Of a stretch of 54,247 bases of DNA, positions 28,399-38,083 are shown in pieces. The translations under genes and the position numbers were made by a program. This DNA comes from Bacteroides sp. CAG:1076 (GTDB lineage: Bacteria; Bacteroidota; Bacteroidia; Bacteroidales; Bacteroidaceae), in NCBI GenBank assembly GCA_000436795.1, contig HF993204.1, positions 31,001 through 85,247 of the forward strand, written 5' to 3'. Under the pieces are notes generated by a model. The model saw only the letters and a program-made list of their open reading frames with translations, made no database searches and had not been told where the DNA came from. Position 1 is the first letter of the stretch. Each line of letters starts with the position of its first letter.

Positions 28399-28425
28399 TT
28401 GTACAAAAAAAATAAGTTTTTGTAC
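28399..28425. repeat. Phased TTGTAC element, locus 3
   Basis: TTGTAC starts at 28399 and 28420, 21 bp apart. A perfect hairpin with arms aaaacgt/acgtttt and loop ccag follows. It shares spacing and flanks with locus 2, although here it lies between two genes on the same strand. Confidence 0.65.
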
Positions 28426-28756
28426 AAATTTTAAAAAAACGTCCAGACGTTTTCGGGAGAATAATCAGAGGGATTTCGGCTAACGTCGTAATGTCGTTGT
28501 GGTATGTTGCCGAAATATTGCTAAGCAGACGGTGAGGCAAGATACAAGTCGTATGGTTTACAACCTTTAACAAACTGTCTATATGACGGATAATTGTAGA
28601 TATCTCATTCAATATGTTCTTATTTGGATAGCTTTGAAACTTATTTATAATTTGGGGAATACTTTTTCTTAGGATAAGTTCTTTTCATTTTAAAAATAAA
28701 TTATCCGCAATTCTTAAAATATTTAATTAATAAATCCGACTTTCTAATATTATTCT

Positions 28757-28764
28757 TACCTTTG
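28757..28764 (+). promoter_or_regulatory. -7 box of the GH20-GH20 transcript
   Basis: TACCTTTG matches TAnnTTTG, 69 bases before the first GH20 start. No -33 match was seen. Confidence 0.5.
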
Positions 28765-28833
28765 TAGAAGGTCGTTTTTGAAATAATGAAACAAATGCCT
28801 ATATTTAGTTATACTTAAATCTTATCTTGCCCT

Positions 28834-31173
28834 ATGAAAGGAATTTCATTTAGCTTCATAAGCTTGTGTTGTGTTTTTCTGTCGAGTTATCTCGTATCGT
28901 GTTCCCCAAAAGAAACATTAAATTCTGATTATGAGGTGATCCCTAAGCCTTTGGAGATAAACTGCAAAGGAAACTCTTCTTTTTTGTTGAAGGATGGAAT
29001 AGCTGTTGTCTATCCGGAGAATAATGCAAAGATGCGTGACAACGCTGAATTTCTGGCAGACTATGTAGCTCGTCAGACGGGATTGAAGCTCACTCTTCGG
29101 GCAGGAATACCTGTTGATGGTGCCATATGCCTGACACTCGACCTGACCGACGATAATAAGGAAGCTTACAAACTGGTTGTAAACGATAAGCGGATTTGCA
29201 TTTCCGGTGCTTCCGAAGCTGGAGTCTTTTATGGAATCCAGACATTACGCAAGTCGCTTCCCGTAGCCCGGCACATAAATGTAAATCTTCCGGCTGTTGA
29301 AATTTACGATAAACCTCGTTTTGCCTATCGAGGTGCCATGCTGGATGTGGCACGTCATTTCTTTACGGTAGACGAAGTGAAGACTTTTATAGATATGTGC
29401 GTGCTGCACAATATAAATCGGTTTCACTGGCATCTTACTGACGACCAGGGATGGCGTATCGAAATAAAGAAGTACCCTAAACTGATGTCGGTTGCTTCTC
29501 AGCGAAAGCAGACGGTTGTAGGACGTTGGTGTAGTGGCGTGTATGATGGAACTCCCTATGGAGGTTATTATACTCAGGAAGAAGTTCGCGACATTGTCGA
29601 TTATGCTGCCAAGCGTTATGTTACAATTATTCCGGAAATAGACCTGCCGGGCCATATGCAGGCTGCCCTTACTGCCTATCCTGAGCTGGGATGTACGGGA
29701 GGACCTTATGAGGTGAGAGAAACATGGGGCGTATCGGATGATGTGCTGTGTGTAGGAAACGATTCTACGTTGCAGTTTGTGAAAGATGTCTTGTCCGAAG
29801 TAGCCGATATGTTTCCTTCGGAATACATTCATATAGGTGGTGATGAATGTCCGAAGGTACGCTGGGCAAAATGTCCGAAGTGCCAGGCTCGTATAAAGGC
29901 ATTGGGCCTGAAGTCGGATGCAAAGCATACCAAAGAGGAACGTCTGCAAAGTTATATGATTCATGAGGCGACGAAATGTCTGAATGAAAAAGGCAAACAG
30001 ATTATAGGTTGGACGGAAATACTGGAAGGCGGACTGGTTCCCGGTGCAACTTTGATGTCGTGGATTGGTGAAAGTGGCGGCATCGAAGCGGCTCATCAGC
30101 ACCATGATGTTATTATGACGCCCAATACTTATTTGTATTTCGATTATTATCAGTCGAAACAGGTAGAAGACGAGCCTCTGGCTATCGGTGGATACTTGCC
30201 GATAGAGAAAACATATAGCTACGAGCCTATGCCGAAAGAACTCAATAAGGAAGAGCAACAATATATAAAAGGTGTACAGGCAAATTTGTGGACCGAATAT
30301 ATTCCTTCATTCAGTCAGGTGCAGTATATGACTCTTCCCCGTATGGGAGCCTTGGCAGAAGTGCAGTGGAGCGACCCGTCGCGTAAAGACTATAAAGATT
30401 TTCTTACCCGTATACCTCGGCTTACGGCTATATACGATTGTTATGGCTGGAATTATGCTACACATGTCTTCGATGTAAATGTAGATATAAAGGCCGATAC
30501 GGCGAAACATGTCCTGAATGTACAGTTGGGTACTATGGCCGACGATCCGATTTATTATACACTCGACGGTCAGGATCCTACTGAAAAATCCGCAAAATAT
30601 ACGGGTCCGTTTACAATAGATAAAGATGCCATCCTGAAAACAATGGCTGTGCATCCGTCGCGTACGAGCAAGATTTCTATCGATACAATCCGTTTCAATA
30701 AAGCTACGCTGAAACCTGTCAAGCTGCTTCAGCCCAATCAGGAAAACTTCACCCCCGACGGTCCGGTGGTGCTGGTCGACGGTCGTCACGGAAATCACAG
30801 TTTCGATACAGGAGCATGGGTAGCTGTTGCCGGCAATGACTTGGAGGCTGTTATTGATATGCAAGGCGAAACTACATTAAGTTCGGCCACCATTCATGTG
30901 TATGTCAGAAAAGATGCCTGGCTGTTCGATGCGAAGAAATTCTCGGTTGCCGTTTCCAGCGACGGGAAAAACTATAAAGAAGTTGCTTCACAAGATTATC
31001 CTGCCATGCAGCCTTCGGATGGCGATACCATTGCCGAGCATAAACTTTCGTTTGACCCTTGTAAGGCTGCTTTTGTTAAAATAAAGGTCGTAAGTGAGAA
31101 GCGTATGCCCGAATGGCATTTGAATGCGGGACTTACGCCGTTTTTGCTGGTTGATGAAATAAATTTAAATTAA
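28834..31173 (+). CDS. GH20 beta-N-acetylhexosaminidase, lipoprotein (copy A)
   Basis: A 779-residue lipoprotein (lipobox LVSC, mature start CSPKE) that would release terminal beta-GlcNAc or GalNAc. Order: GH20b N-domain (35-155), catalytic barrel (about 160-505) with the HWHLTDDQGWRIEIK block and the catalytic pair Asp337-Glu338 (GGDECPK), a chitobiase-C-like module (IYYTLDGQDPT, near 570), and a discoidin-like F5/8 C-terminus. Two normally conserved spots differ: GWTEIL has Thr394 where copies B and C have Asp, and MSWIGE has Ile411 instead of Arg, so its specificity may differ. The residues after Cys are not acidic, suggesting a periplasmic location. It precedes copy B by 7 bases. Confidence 0.92.
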   Translation: MKGISFSFISLCCVFLSSYLVSCSPKETLNSDYEVIPKPLEINCKGNSSFLLKDGIAVVYPENNAKMRDNAEFLADYVARQTGLKLTLRAGIPVDGAICLTLDLTDDNKEAYKLVVNDKRICISGASEAGVFYGIQTLRKSLPVARHINVNLPAVEIYDKPRFAYRGAMLDVARHFFTVDEVKTFIDMCVLHNINRFHWHLTDDQGWRIEIKKYPKLMSVASQRKQTVVGRWCSGVYDGTPYGGYYTQEEVRDIVDYAAKRYVTIIPEIDLPGHMQAALTAYPELGCTGGPYEVRETWGVSDDVLCVGNDSTLQFVKDVLSEVADMFPSEYIHIGGDECPKVRWAKCPKCQARIKALGLKSDAKHTKEERLQSYMIHEATKCLNEKGKQIIGWTEILEGGLVPGATLMSWIGESGGIEAAHQHHDVIMTPNTYLYFDYYQSKQVEDEPLAIGGYLPIEKTYSYEPMPKELNKEEQQYIKGVQANLWTEYIPSFSQVQYMTLPRMGALAEVQWSDPSRKDYKDFLTRIPRLTAIYDCYGWNYATHVFDVNVDIKADTAKHVLNVQLGTMADDPIYYTLDGQDPTEKSAKYTGPFTIDKDAILKTMAVHPSRTSKISIDTIRFNKATLKPVKLLQPNQENFTPDGPVVLVDGRHGNHSFDTGAWVAVAGNDLEAVIDMQGETTLSSATIHVYVRKDAWLFDAKKFSVAVSSDGKNYKEVASQDYPAMQPSDGDTIAEHKLSFDPCKAAFVKIKVVSEKRMPEWHLNAGLTPFLLVDEINLN

Positions 31174-31180
31174 TAAGTAT

Positions 31181-33241
31181 ATGAAGAAAATCTCTCTGTT
31201 GTTTTTTATTGCTTGTGCAATGCTGCTGGTTGTCAGTTGCACGAAGAAAACTGATGTAGGCATAACCCCGGAACCTCTTTCGTATTCGTTTGGAAAAGGT
31301 TCTTTTGAATGGAATAAAGATACTCGTATCATATTTAACGGCAGCAAGGACGCACAGACTATTGTGGAAACTGCATTTTCGGAAACCAGTTTTCCTGTAT
31401 CGTTTGCAGCAGCTCAGCCCGGAAATAATTGCATTCAGCTGGAGCTGACAGATTCTATCAGTGGGGTAACTTCTCCTGAAGCTTATTCGCTTCATGTAGG
31501 CGAGGATGGAGTAAAGATACAAGCTTTGTCGGAAGCCGGATTGTTTTATGGTGTACAGAGCTTGATACAGTTGGCAGAGCAGGGTGAGGGTTGCATACAG
31601 TCGGTAGATGTCTTGGATGAACCTCGCTTTCCGTATCGTGGTATCATGCTCGATGTATCCCGTCATTTCCGCTCGAAGGATTTTGTGAAAAAGCAGATAG
31701 ACCTGCTTTCGCATTATAAGTTCAACAGACTGCATCTGCATCTTACCGATGCAGCGGGCTGGAGAATAGCCATTGATAAGTATCCACGTCTGACTCAGTT
31801 TGCTGCCTGGAGGAAGGGTAAGACTTGGAAGGAATGGTGGAATGGTGACCGAGGTTATTGCGAAGAAACCGATCCGGAGGCTCAGGGTGGCTATTATACC
31901 AAAGATGATATCCGTGAAATGGTGGAGTACGCTCGTCAGCACTGTATTACAATTATTCCTGAAATAGAGATGCCTTCTCATTCGGATGAAGTCTTGACTG
32001 CTTATCCGGAATTGTCGTGTACGCATGAGCCGGGCAAACAGTCTGATTTCTGTGTCGGAAATGAGAAGACATTCGAGTTTCTTGAAGACGTTCTTACCGA
32101 AGTGATGGAACTGTTCCCTTCTGAATATATTCATATTGGAGGTGATGAGGCAGCGAAAAGTGCCTGGAAGACCTGTCCGTTGTGTCAGAAACGCATGAAA
32201 GAGGAAGGTTTGAAAGATGTAGATGAATTGCAAAGTTATCTGATACATCGTATTGAACGTTTCTTGAACGAACATGGACGTAGCTTGTTGGGATGGGATG
32301 AAATACTTCAGGGAGGTTTGGCTCCAAACGCAACCGTCATGTCATGGCGAGGTGAACAGGGTGGTATTGATGCCGCCTTGTCGGGACATCATGCAATAAT
32401 GACTCCGGGTGAATATTGTTATTTTGACAGTTATCAGGATGCACCTTATTCTCAGCCTGAGGCTATCGGAGGATATTTGCCTTTGAGCAAGGTTTATTCT
32501 TATAATCCCGTACCCGATTCGCTCAGCGCTGATAATCAAAAGATGATATTGGGAGTACAAGCTAATGTATGGGCCGAATATATTCCTACTGACGAACATA
32601 TGGAATATATGCTTTATCCACGTGCTATCGCCTTGTCGGAAGTGGCGTGGACTGCTCCTGAAAGAAAATCATGGGATTCTTTCCATGACCGGATTCTGAA
32701 GATTATTCCTCAGCTCAAGGCTAAAGGGTATAATGCTTTTGACTATGCTAAGGAAATAGGTAATAGAAAAGAGTATAACCAGCCGGTAGAACATTTGGCT
32801 GTTGGTAAGAAAGTTACTTTTAATATACCGTATTGGCCGAATTATCCGGCTAATGGAGAAAAGACATTGACCGATGGCTTGCGCGGAGGTTGGAATTATA
32901 ATGATAAACGTTGGCTGGGATTTGCAGAAAATCATCGTATGGATGTAGTTATCGATTTAGAAAAGGTAACGAAGATTCATTCTGTTTCTGCCGATTTCAT
33001 GCAGATTTGCGGACCTTATGTATTTATGCCATCTGAAGTTGTTATTTCTTCTTCTGTTGACGGAAAAGATTATACTCAGTTGACTGCTATCAAACATCAG
33101 GTACAAAAAGATGATTCTGTATCATTTAAAAAATTCGGTTGGGAGGGAGAGACTGACGCTCGTTATATCAGATATCAGGCTATGGCTGATTCTTTGTATA
33201 AGGATGGTATTCAGTTTGTTGACGAAATAATAGTAAAATAA
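31181..33241 (+). CDS. GH20 beta-N-acetylhexosaminidase, lipoprotein (copy B)
   Basis: A 686-residue lipoprotein (lipobox VVSC, mature start CTKKTD) with a GH20b N-domain, the catalytic barrel and a discoidin-like C-terminus, but without the chitobiase-C module seen in copies A and C. The catalytic pair is Asp322-Glu323 (GGDEAAKSAW); HLHLTDAAGWRIAIDKYP, GWDEILQGG and MSWRGEQGG are canonical. It is the most divergent of the three. It is translated 7 bases after copy A, and a large palindrome (33307-33365) separates it from susC. Basic residues after the lipid cysteine suggest a periplasmic location. Confidence 0.92.
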   Translation: MKKISLLFFIACAMLLVVSCTKKTDVGITPEPLSYSFGKGSFEWNKDTRIIFNGSKDAQTIVETAFSETSFPVSFAAAQPGNNCIQLELTDSISGVTSPEAYSLHVGEDGVKIQALSEAGLFYGVQSLIQLAEQGEGCIQSVDVLDEPRFPYRGIMLDVSRHFRSKDFVKKQIDLLSHYKFNRLHLHLTDAAGWRIAIDKYPRLTQFAAWRKGKTWKEWWNGDRGYCEETDPEAQGGYYTKDDIREMVEYARQHCITIIPEIEMPSHSDEVLTAYPELSCTHEPGKQSDFCVGNEKTFEFLEDVLTEVMELFPSEYIHIGGDEAAKSAWKTCPLCQKRMKEEGLKDVDELQSYLIHRIERFLNEHGRSLLGWDEILQGGLAPNATVMSWRGEQGGIDAALSGHHAIMTPGEYCYFDSYQDAPYSQPEAIGGYLPLSKVYSYNPVPDSLSADNQKMILGVQANVWAEYIPTDEHMEYMLYPRAIALSEVAWTAPERKSWDSFHDRILKIIPQLKAKGYNAFDYAKEIGNRKEYNQPVEHLAVGKKVTFNIPYWPNYPANGEKTLTDGLRGGWNYNDKRWLGFAENHRMDVVIDLEKVTKIHSVSADFMQICGPYVFMPSEVVISSSVDGKDYTQLTAIKHQVQKDDSVSFKKFGWEGETDARYIRYQAMADSLYKDGIQFVDEIIVK

Positions 33242-33306
33242 GCTTATAAATTAAGTAATTTAATTTTACTTTGTTTAGTTTTTTAAATATTTAATTATTA
33301 TTAAAA

Positions 33307-33365
33307 GGGCAAAGACAATTATTTTGTATATACGTATTGTGTATATAAAATAATTATCTTTGCCC
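33307..33365. promoter_or_regulatory. 59-bp imperfect palindrome overlapping the susC -7 box
   Basis: Gapless symmetry about position 33336: in each 27-base arm, 24 positions are Watson-Crick, two are G:U and one (33316/33356) mismatches, with a 5-base loop. The right arm holds TATCTTTG (33355-33362), a TAnnTTTG -7 box for susC. It may act as the GH20 terminator, a transcript attenuator and a promoter at once. Confidence 0.65.
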
Positions 33366-33414
33366 CTGCTTTTATGAAAGCGGAATTTTTTAATAATAAA
33401 CTAAATCTAAATCT

Positions 33415-36400
33415 ATGAAACGAAGTAAATTTTCAAAATTACTCTTGTTTTTGCTGATTGCCTCTGGATATAACGTAGCATCATATGCTGCCGAAAGTGG
33501 TGTTTCAGTATCGAATGGATCGTTGTCATCAAGTTCTGTGGCAAAGGTCACCACAACAGGTCAAGTTGTTGATGCCAAGGGAGAACCTCTTATTGGGGTA
33601 AGTATTCTTGAGGTTGGCACGACTAATGGTACGATTACCGATATAGATGGTAATTTTACATTGTCAGTTAATGAAGGAGCAACACTTGAGATTTCCTATA
33701 TTGGATACAAGACTCAGACTTTGCCAGTTCGTGCTAAATTAGGCCAAATTGTAATGAAGGAAGACACAGAGGTGTTGGATGAAGTTGTTGTAACAGCTTT
33801 GGGTATTAAACGTTCACAGAAAGCATTGAGTTATAATGTGCAGGAAGTGAAAGGTGATGCTTTGACTGCTGTAAAGGATGCCAACTTCATGAACTCTTTG
33901 GCTGGTAAGGTTGCCGGTGTACAGATTAGTAGTGGTGCAACTGGTGCCGGTGGTGCAACTCGTGTTGTAATGCGTGGTATGAAATCTTTGACCAAAGATA
34001 ACAATGCCTTGTATGTAATCGATGGTGTGCCTATGTTTAATACCGGAAGTAGCGGTGGTGAAGGACAGTTTGGTGAAATGGGTGGTTCGGATGCCGTAGC
34101 CGACTTGAACCCGGATGATATCGCCAGTGTCAGCATGATGACCGGCCCTTCTGCTGCAGCATTGTATGGATCTGCTGCTGCCAATGGTGTCGTTTTGGTA
34201 ACAACCAAGAAAGGACAAACAGAACGTACTTCTGTTACTGTTTCAAATAGTACAACATTCTCGAAGGCATACATCATGCCGGAAATGCAAAACCGCTATG
34301 GTACAAGTACCGGTTTGTTCAGTTGGGGAGGTTTGACTGATAGAAGATACAATCCGTCTGACTTCTTTAATACTGGAACAAATATTATTAACTCTATAGC
34401 TCTGTCTACAGGTAATGCTAAGAATCAGACTTATTTATCTGCTTCTACAACCAACTCTGATGGTATCTTGCCGAATAACAGCTATAATCGTTATAACTTT
34501 ACAGCCCGTAATACAACAAACTTCTTGAAGGATAGGTTGACATTGGATTTGGGAGCACAGTATATTGTACAGAACAATACTAACATGGTTTCTCAAGGTC
34601 AATATTACAACCCGCTTCCTGCGTTGTATTTGTTCCCTCGTGGTGATAACTTCGATGAAATTCGTTTGTACGAACGTTATAATACCAATTATGGCTATAT
34701 GGAACAATACTGGCCTTATGGAGATGGGGGTATGTCTTTGCAGAACCCTTACTGGATCCAGAATCGTATTCTTCGTACTTCAGAAAAGAAACGTTATATG
34801 TTGAACGCTTCTTTGAAATGGAAGGTTACAGACTGGTTCAATATTACAGGACGTGTAAACTTGGATAACTCTGACTATCGTAACAGAGAAGAAAAGTATG
34901 CATCTACACTGACTACATTCTGTGGATTGAATGGTGGTTTGAAAGATGCAATGCGTCAGGAACGTGCTTTATATGCCGATGTATTGGGTTCAATTGACAA
35001 GACATTTGGAGAATTTCGTTTGAATGCAAACTTTGGTGGATCTATTTATCATACATCAATGAATGAATTGTCCATTGCAGGCGACTTGATTATCCCGAAT
35101 TTCTTCCAAATGAACAATATCAATTTCTCTTCTAACTATAAGCCGGAGCCAAGTGGTTATACGGACGAAATTCAGAGTGTCTTTGCAAGTGCTGAATTAA
35201 GTTGGAGAAATCAGTTGTATTTGACATTGACTGGACGTAATGACTGGGATTCTAAATTGGCTTTTTCTAATCAGTCGTCATTCTTCTATCCTTCTGTTGG
35301 TTTGTCCGCTGTTCTGTCTGAAATGATGAGCCTTCCTGAATGGTTGACTTATGCAAAAGTACGTGGATCATATACAGTTGTTGCCTCTTCATTCGACCGT
35401 TTCTTGACAAATCCGGGTTATGAATACAACGGACAGACTCATAACTGGGAAAATCCGACCGTATTCCCTATGGATAATATGAAGCCGGAAAAGACTAAAT
35501 CTTGGGAAGTCGGCTTAAACTTGAAATTCTGGAAAAACCGTTTTAACTTAGACGCTACTTATTATCGTTCTAATACTTTAAATCAAACATTTAAGGTAGA
35601 TATTCCTTCTTCATCTGGTTATAACAAGGCAATTGTGCAGGCTGGTAATGTACAGAATCAAGGTCTTGAATTAGCTTTAGGTTTCCATGATGAATGGGCT
35701 GGATTTGGCTGGTCATCTAATGCAACGTTTACTTTGAACCGTAACAAAGTAATACGTTTGGCAAGTGGTAGTATTAACCCTGTAACAGGTGAAGAGATTC
35801 AGATGGATGAAATGTACGTTGGATGGTTGGGTAAGGAAAACGTTGCTCCTCGCGTTATTTTGACAGAAGGAGGTTCTATGACTGACATCTACGTATATAA
35901 CCAGTTGACTCGTGATAATAATGGTAATATAGAAGTCGACCAAAATGGTAGTATTAGTATGAATACTTCTTCTACTCCTACTAAACTGGGTGATTTGGAC
36001 GCTGACTTTAACTTGGGATGGACTAACCACTTTACTTATAAAGGCATTGATTTAGGTGTTGTATTGACAGCTCGTGTAGGTGGTCTTGCTTATTCTGCTA
36101 CTCAGGGTATTTTGGATTATTACGGTGTATCTGAATCTTCAGCTACGGCTCGTGATAATGGTGGTGTACCTATTAATAATGGTATGGTAGAAGCTCAGAA
36201 ATATTATCAGACCATTGGTACTGCTGAAGGTGGTTATGGACGTTACTATTTGTATAGTGCTACAAACGTTCGTTTGCAGGAGTTAAGTTTGAATTATACT
36301 CTTCCTAAAAAATGGTTTAAGAATGTAGCAAATGTCACTTTAGGTTTAGTAGGACGTAACTTGTGGCTGATTTACTGCAAAGCTCCGTTTGACCCGGAAC

Positions 36401-36498
36401 TTTCTGCATCTACTTCAAGTAACTACTATATGAACGTAGACTATTTTATGCAGCCGAGTTTGCGTAATATTGGCTTTAACGTAAAAGTTCAATTCTAA
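33415..36498 (+). CDS. SusC/RagA-family TonB-dependent outer membrane transporter
   Basis: A 1027-residue outer membrane beta-barrel that imports glycan fragments with its SusD partner. Signal peptide runs to about residue 26. A carboxypeptidase-regulatory-like domain follows (TGQVVDAKGEPLIGVSI, about 47-120), then the DEVVVTALGIKR segment, a plug domain (about 130-250, with YVIDGVPM and GPSAAALYGSAAANGVVLVTTKKG), and the barrel ending in the aromatic C-terminus FNVKVQF. Length is typical. SusD starts 18 bases downstream. The leader carries a strong palindrome, and codon use from here on is AT-rich like that of the following PUL genes. Confidence 0.95.
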   Translation: MKRSKFSKLLLFLLIASGYNVASYAAESGVSVSNGSLSSSSVAKVTTTGQVVDAKGEPLIGVSILEVGTTNGTITDIDGNFTLSVNEGATLEISYIGYKTQTLPVRAKLGQIVMKEDTEVLDEVVVTALGIKRSQKALSYNVQEVKGDALTAVKDANFMNSLAGKVAGVQISSGATGAGGATRVVMRGMKSLTKDNNALYVIDGVPMFNTGSSGGEGQFGEMGGSDAVADLNPDDIASVSMMTGPSAAALYGSAAANGVVLVTTKKGQTERTSVTVSNSTTFSKAYIMPEMQNRYGTSTGLFSWGGLTDRRYNPSDFFNTGTNIINSIALSTGNAKNQTYLSASTTNSDGILPNNSYNRYNFTARNTTNFLKDRLTLDLGAQYIVQNNTNMVSQGQYYNPLPALYLFPRGDNFDEIRLYERYNTNYGYMEQYWPYGDGGMSLQNPYWIQNRILRTSEKKRYMLNASLKWKVTDWFNITGRVNLDNSDYRNREEKYASTLTTFCGLNGGLKDAMRQERALYADVLGSIDKTFGEFRLNANFGGSIYHTSMNELSIAGDLIIPNFFQMNNINFSSNYKPEPSGYTDEIQSVFASAELSWRNQLYLTLTGRNDWDSKLAFSNQSSFFYPSVGLSAVLSEMMSLPEWLTYAKVRGSYTVVASSFDRFLTNPGYEYNGQTHNWENPTVFPMDNMKPEKTKSWEVGLNLKFWKNRFNLDATYYRSNTLNQTFKVDIPSSSGYNKAIVQAGNVQNQGLELALGFHDEWAGFGWSSNATFTLNRNKVIRLASGSINPVTGEEIQMDEMYVGWLGKENVAPRVILTEGGSMTDIYVYNQLTRDNNGNIEVDQNGSISMNTSSTPTKLGDLDADFNLGWTNHFTYKGIDLGVVLTARVGGLAYSATQGILDYYGVSESSATARDNGGVPINNGMVEAQKYYQTIGTAEGGYGRYYLYSATNVRLQELSLNYTLPKKWFKNVANVTLGLVGRNLWLIYCKAPFDPELSASTSSNYYMNVDYFMQPSLRNIGFNVKVQF

Positions 36499-36516
36499 TA
36501 AGGGAGGACTAATGTC

Positions 36517-38064
36517 ATGAAACAATATATAAGAAATATAACAGCCGGTGCTGCTTTGTTACTGATGGTAGGAAGCTGTACTGATAAATTTGAAGAATAC
36601 AACACGAATCAGTATCAGATTCATGAAGCTGATCCTGCGACTTTGATGAAATCAATGATTGAAACCATTGTGAATATTCAGCAGAACGATTCTCAGATGC
36701 AAGATCAGATGGTAGGACAATTTGGAGGATATTTGTGTCCTTCTAATACATGGAGTGGTACAAACTTTGGAACGTTTAACGTAAGCGATGCTTGGAATGC
36801 TAGTCCCTGGAATACTAATTTTGAGAAAATCTATGGTAACTTCTTTCAGATACAGGAAGCTACAAATTCGGTTGGTCACTATTATGCATTTGCTCGTATG
36901 ATTCGAGCTATTACGATGTTGCGTGTGGCTGATTGTTACGGTCCGATGCCTTATAGCCAGGTGAAGAAAGGAAACTTTTATGTGGGTTATGATACTCAAG
37001 AACAGGTATATAAGGGTATTTTGGATGATTTGGCTAATGCAGCTGATGTATTGTATGATTACAGTGTAGAAACCAATGGTCATGCTCCGTTAGCATCAAA
37101 TGATCCTGTCTTCAGTGGTAATTATGCAAGTTGGGCAAAGTTGGCTAACTCGATGCGTCTGCGTGTAGCTATGCGTATTAGTGATTTCTTGCCCGATGTA
37201 GCAAAAGCTGCGGCTGAAGCAGCAACTTCACACAGAGCAGGGTTAATCGAAACTAATGCTGATAATGCGATTATGAGTTGTGGTACACAAAATAATCCTT
37301 ATCAGATTGCTTCTGTAAGCTGGGGAGACTTACGCGTAAATGCAAATATTGTAGATTACATGAATGCATACGAAGATCCTCGTAGAGAAAAGTATTTCAA
37401 TAAGTCTACTATTTCGGGTATGACAGACAAGTATGTTGGAATGCGTACAGGAGATAAAGATGTAATCAAGGCAAATGCTGGTGGCTTTTCATCTCCTAAT
37501 GTAACAGCTAATGATCCTATGTTGGTATTCTGTGCAGCAGAAACAGCTTTCTTGCGTGCAGAAGGTAAACTTCGTGGCTGGAACGTAGGTGATAAGGACG
37601 CAAAGGCATACTACGAAGAAGGTATCAACCTTTCAATGAGTCAATATAATGTTTCAGGTGAAGAATATATGCAAATTGATGCAGCTCCAATGGTTTCTCA
37701 CTTGAAAGACAACGTTCAGAATGCTGCAGCAACTATCAGTAATACTGTTTCTGTAAAATGGGATGATTCTGATAATACGCTTACAGGAAAGAACTTCCAG
37801 CGTATCATTACTCAGAAATGGATTGCCAACTATCCGCTGGGCTTGGAGTCATGGGCTGAATATCGTCGTACCGGATATCCTGAAATGTATCCTTGTATCG
37901 ATAACCTTTCTAATAATGTAGTAAGTACTACTCGTGGTATGCGTCGTCTGGCTTTCCCATATACAGAAAAGCAGAATAATAAAGCGAATTGCGATCAGGG
38001 AGCTACCGATTTAGGTGGAGCTGATACACCGGCAACCGATTTGAAGTGGGCTAAAAAGAACTAA
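36517..38064 (+). CDS. SusD/RagB-family glycan-binding lipoprotein
   Basis: A 515-residue surface lipoprotein that forms the lid of the SusC transporter. Lipobox VGSC with mature start CTDKFEEY; the acidic residues after Cys resemble the Bacteroidetes lipoprotein export signal. The helical TPR-like body shows the SusD-like_2 pattern (ARMIRAITMLRVADCYGPMP near residue 128, ANSMRLRVAMRIS near 212, ESWAEYRRTGYPE near 447). It is 18 bases after susC and 19 before the GH18 gene, within one operon. Ligand specificity is unknown. Confidence 0.94.
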   Translation: MKQYIRNITAGAALLLMVGSCTDKFEEYNTNQYQIHEADPATLMKSMIETIVNIQQNDSQMQDQMVGQFGGYLCPSNTWSGTNFGTFNVSDAWNASPWNTNFEKIYGNFFQIQEATNSVGHYYAFARMIRAITMLRVADCYGPMPYSQVKKGNFYVGYDTQEQVYKGILDDLANAADVLYDYSVETNGHAPLASNDPVFSGNYASWAKLANSMRLRVAMRISDFLPDVAKAAAEAATSHRAGLIETNADNAIMSCGTQNNPYQIASVSWGDLRVNANIVDYMNAYEDPRREKYFNKSTISGMTDKYVGMRTGDKDVIKANAGGFSSPNVTANDPMLVFCAAETAFLRAEGKLRGWNVGDKDAKAYYEEGINLSMSQYNVSGEEYMQIDAAPMVSHLKDNVQNAAATISNTVSVKWDDSDNTLTGKNFQRIITQKWIANYPLGLESWAEYRRTGYPEMYPCIDNLSNNVVSTTRGMRRLAFPYTEKQNNKANCDQGATDLGGADTPATDLKWAKKN

Positions 38065-38083
38065 TAACGTTAAATGAAAATTT

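Larger units (their letters stand above)
28171..28833. other. 663-base gene-free stretch upstream of the glycan locus
   Basis: It contains phased TTGTAC locus 3 (28399-28425), directly followed by a aaaacgt-ccag-acgtttt hairpin (about 28434-28451), and a -7 box at 28757 for the GH20 gene. The first 220 bases and the segment 28460-28750 show no gene, tRNA or recognisable RNA fold. The short open frames here lack support. Confidence 0.55.

Noticed and set aside
28171..28833. Hidden RNA gene or small protein in the longest gene-free stretch
   Set aside because: No tRNA arms, no conserved riboswitch core and no short frame with a plausible start and -7 box were seen; an unknown small RNA cannot be excluded.
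33307..33365. Invertible (phase-variable) promoter at susC
   Set aside because: The inverted arms are separated by only 5 bases, so inversion would not reorient a promoter, and no recombinase gene is nearby.
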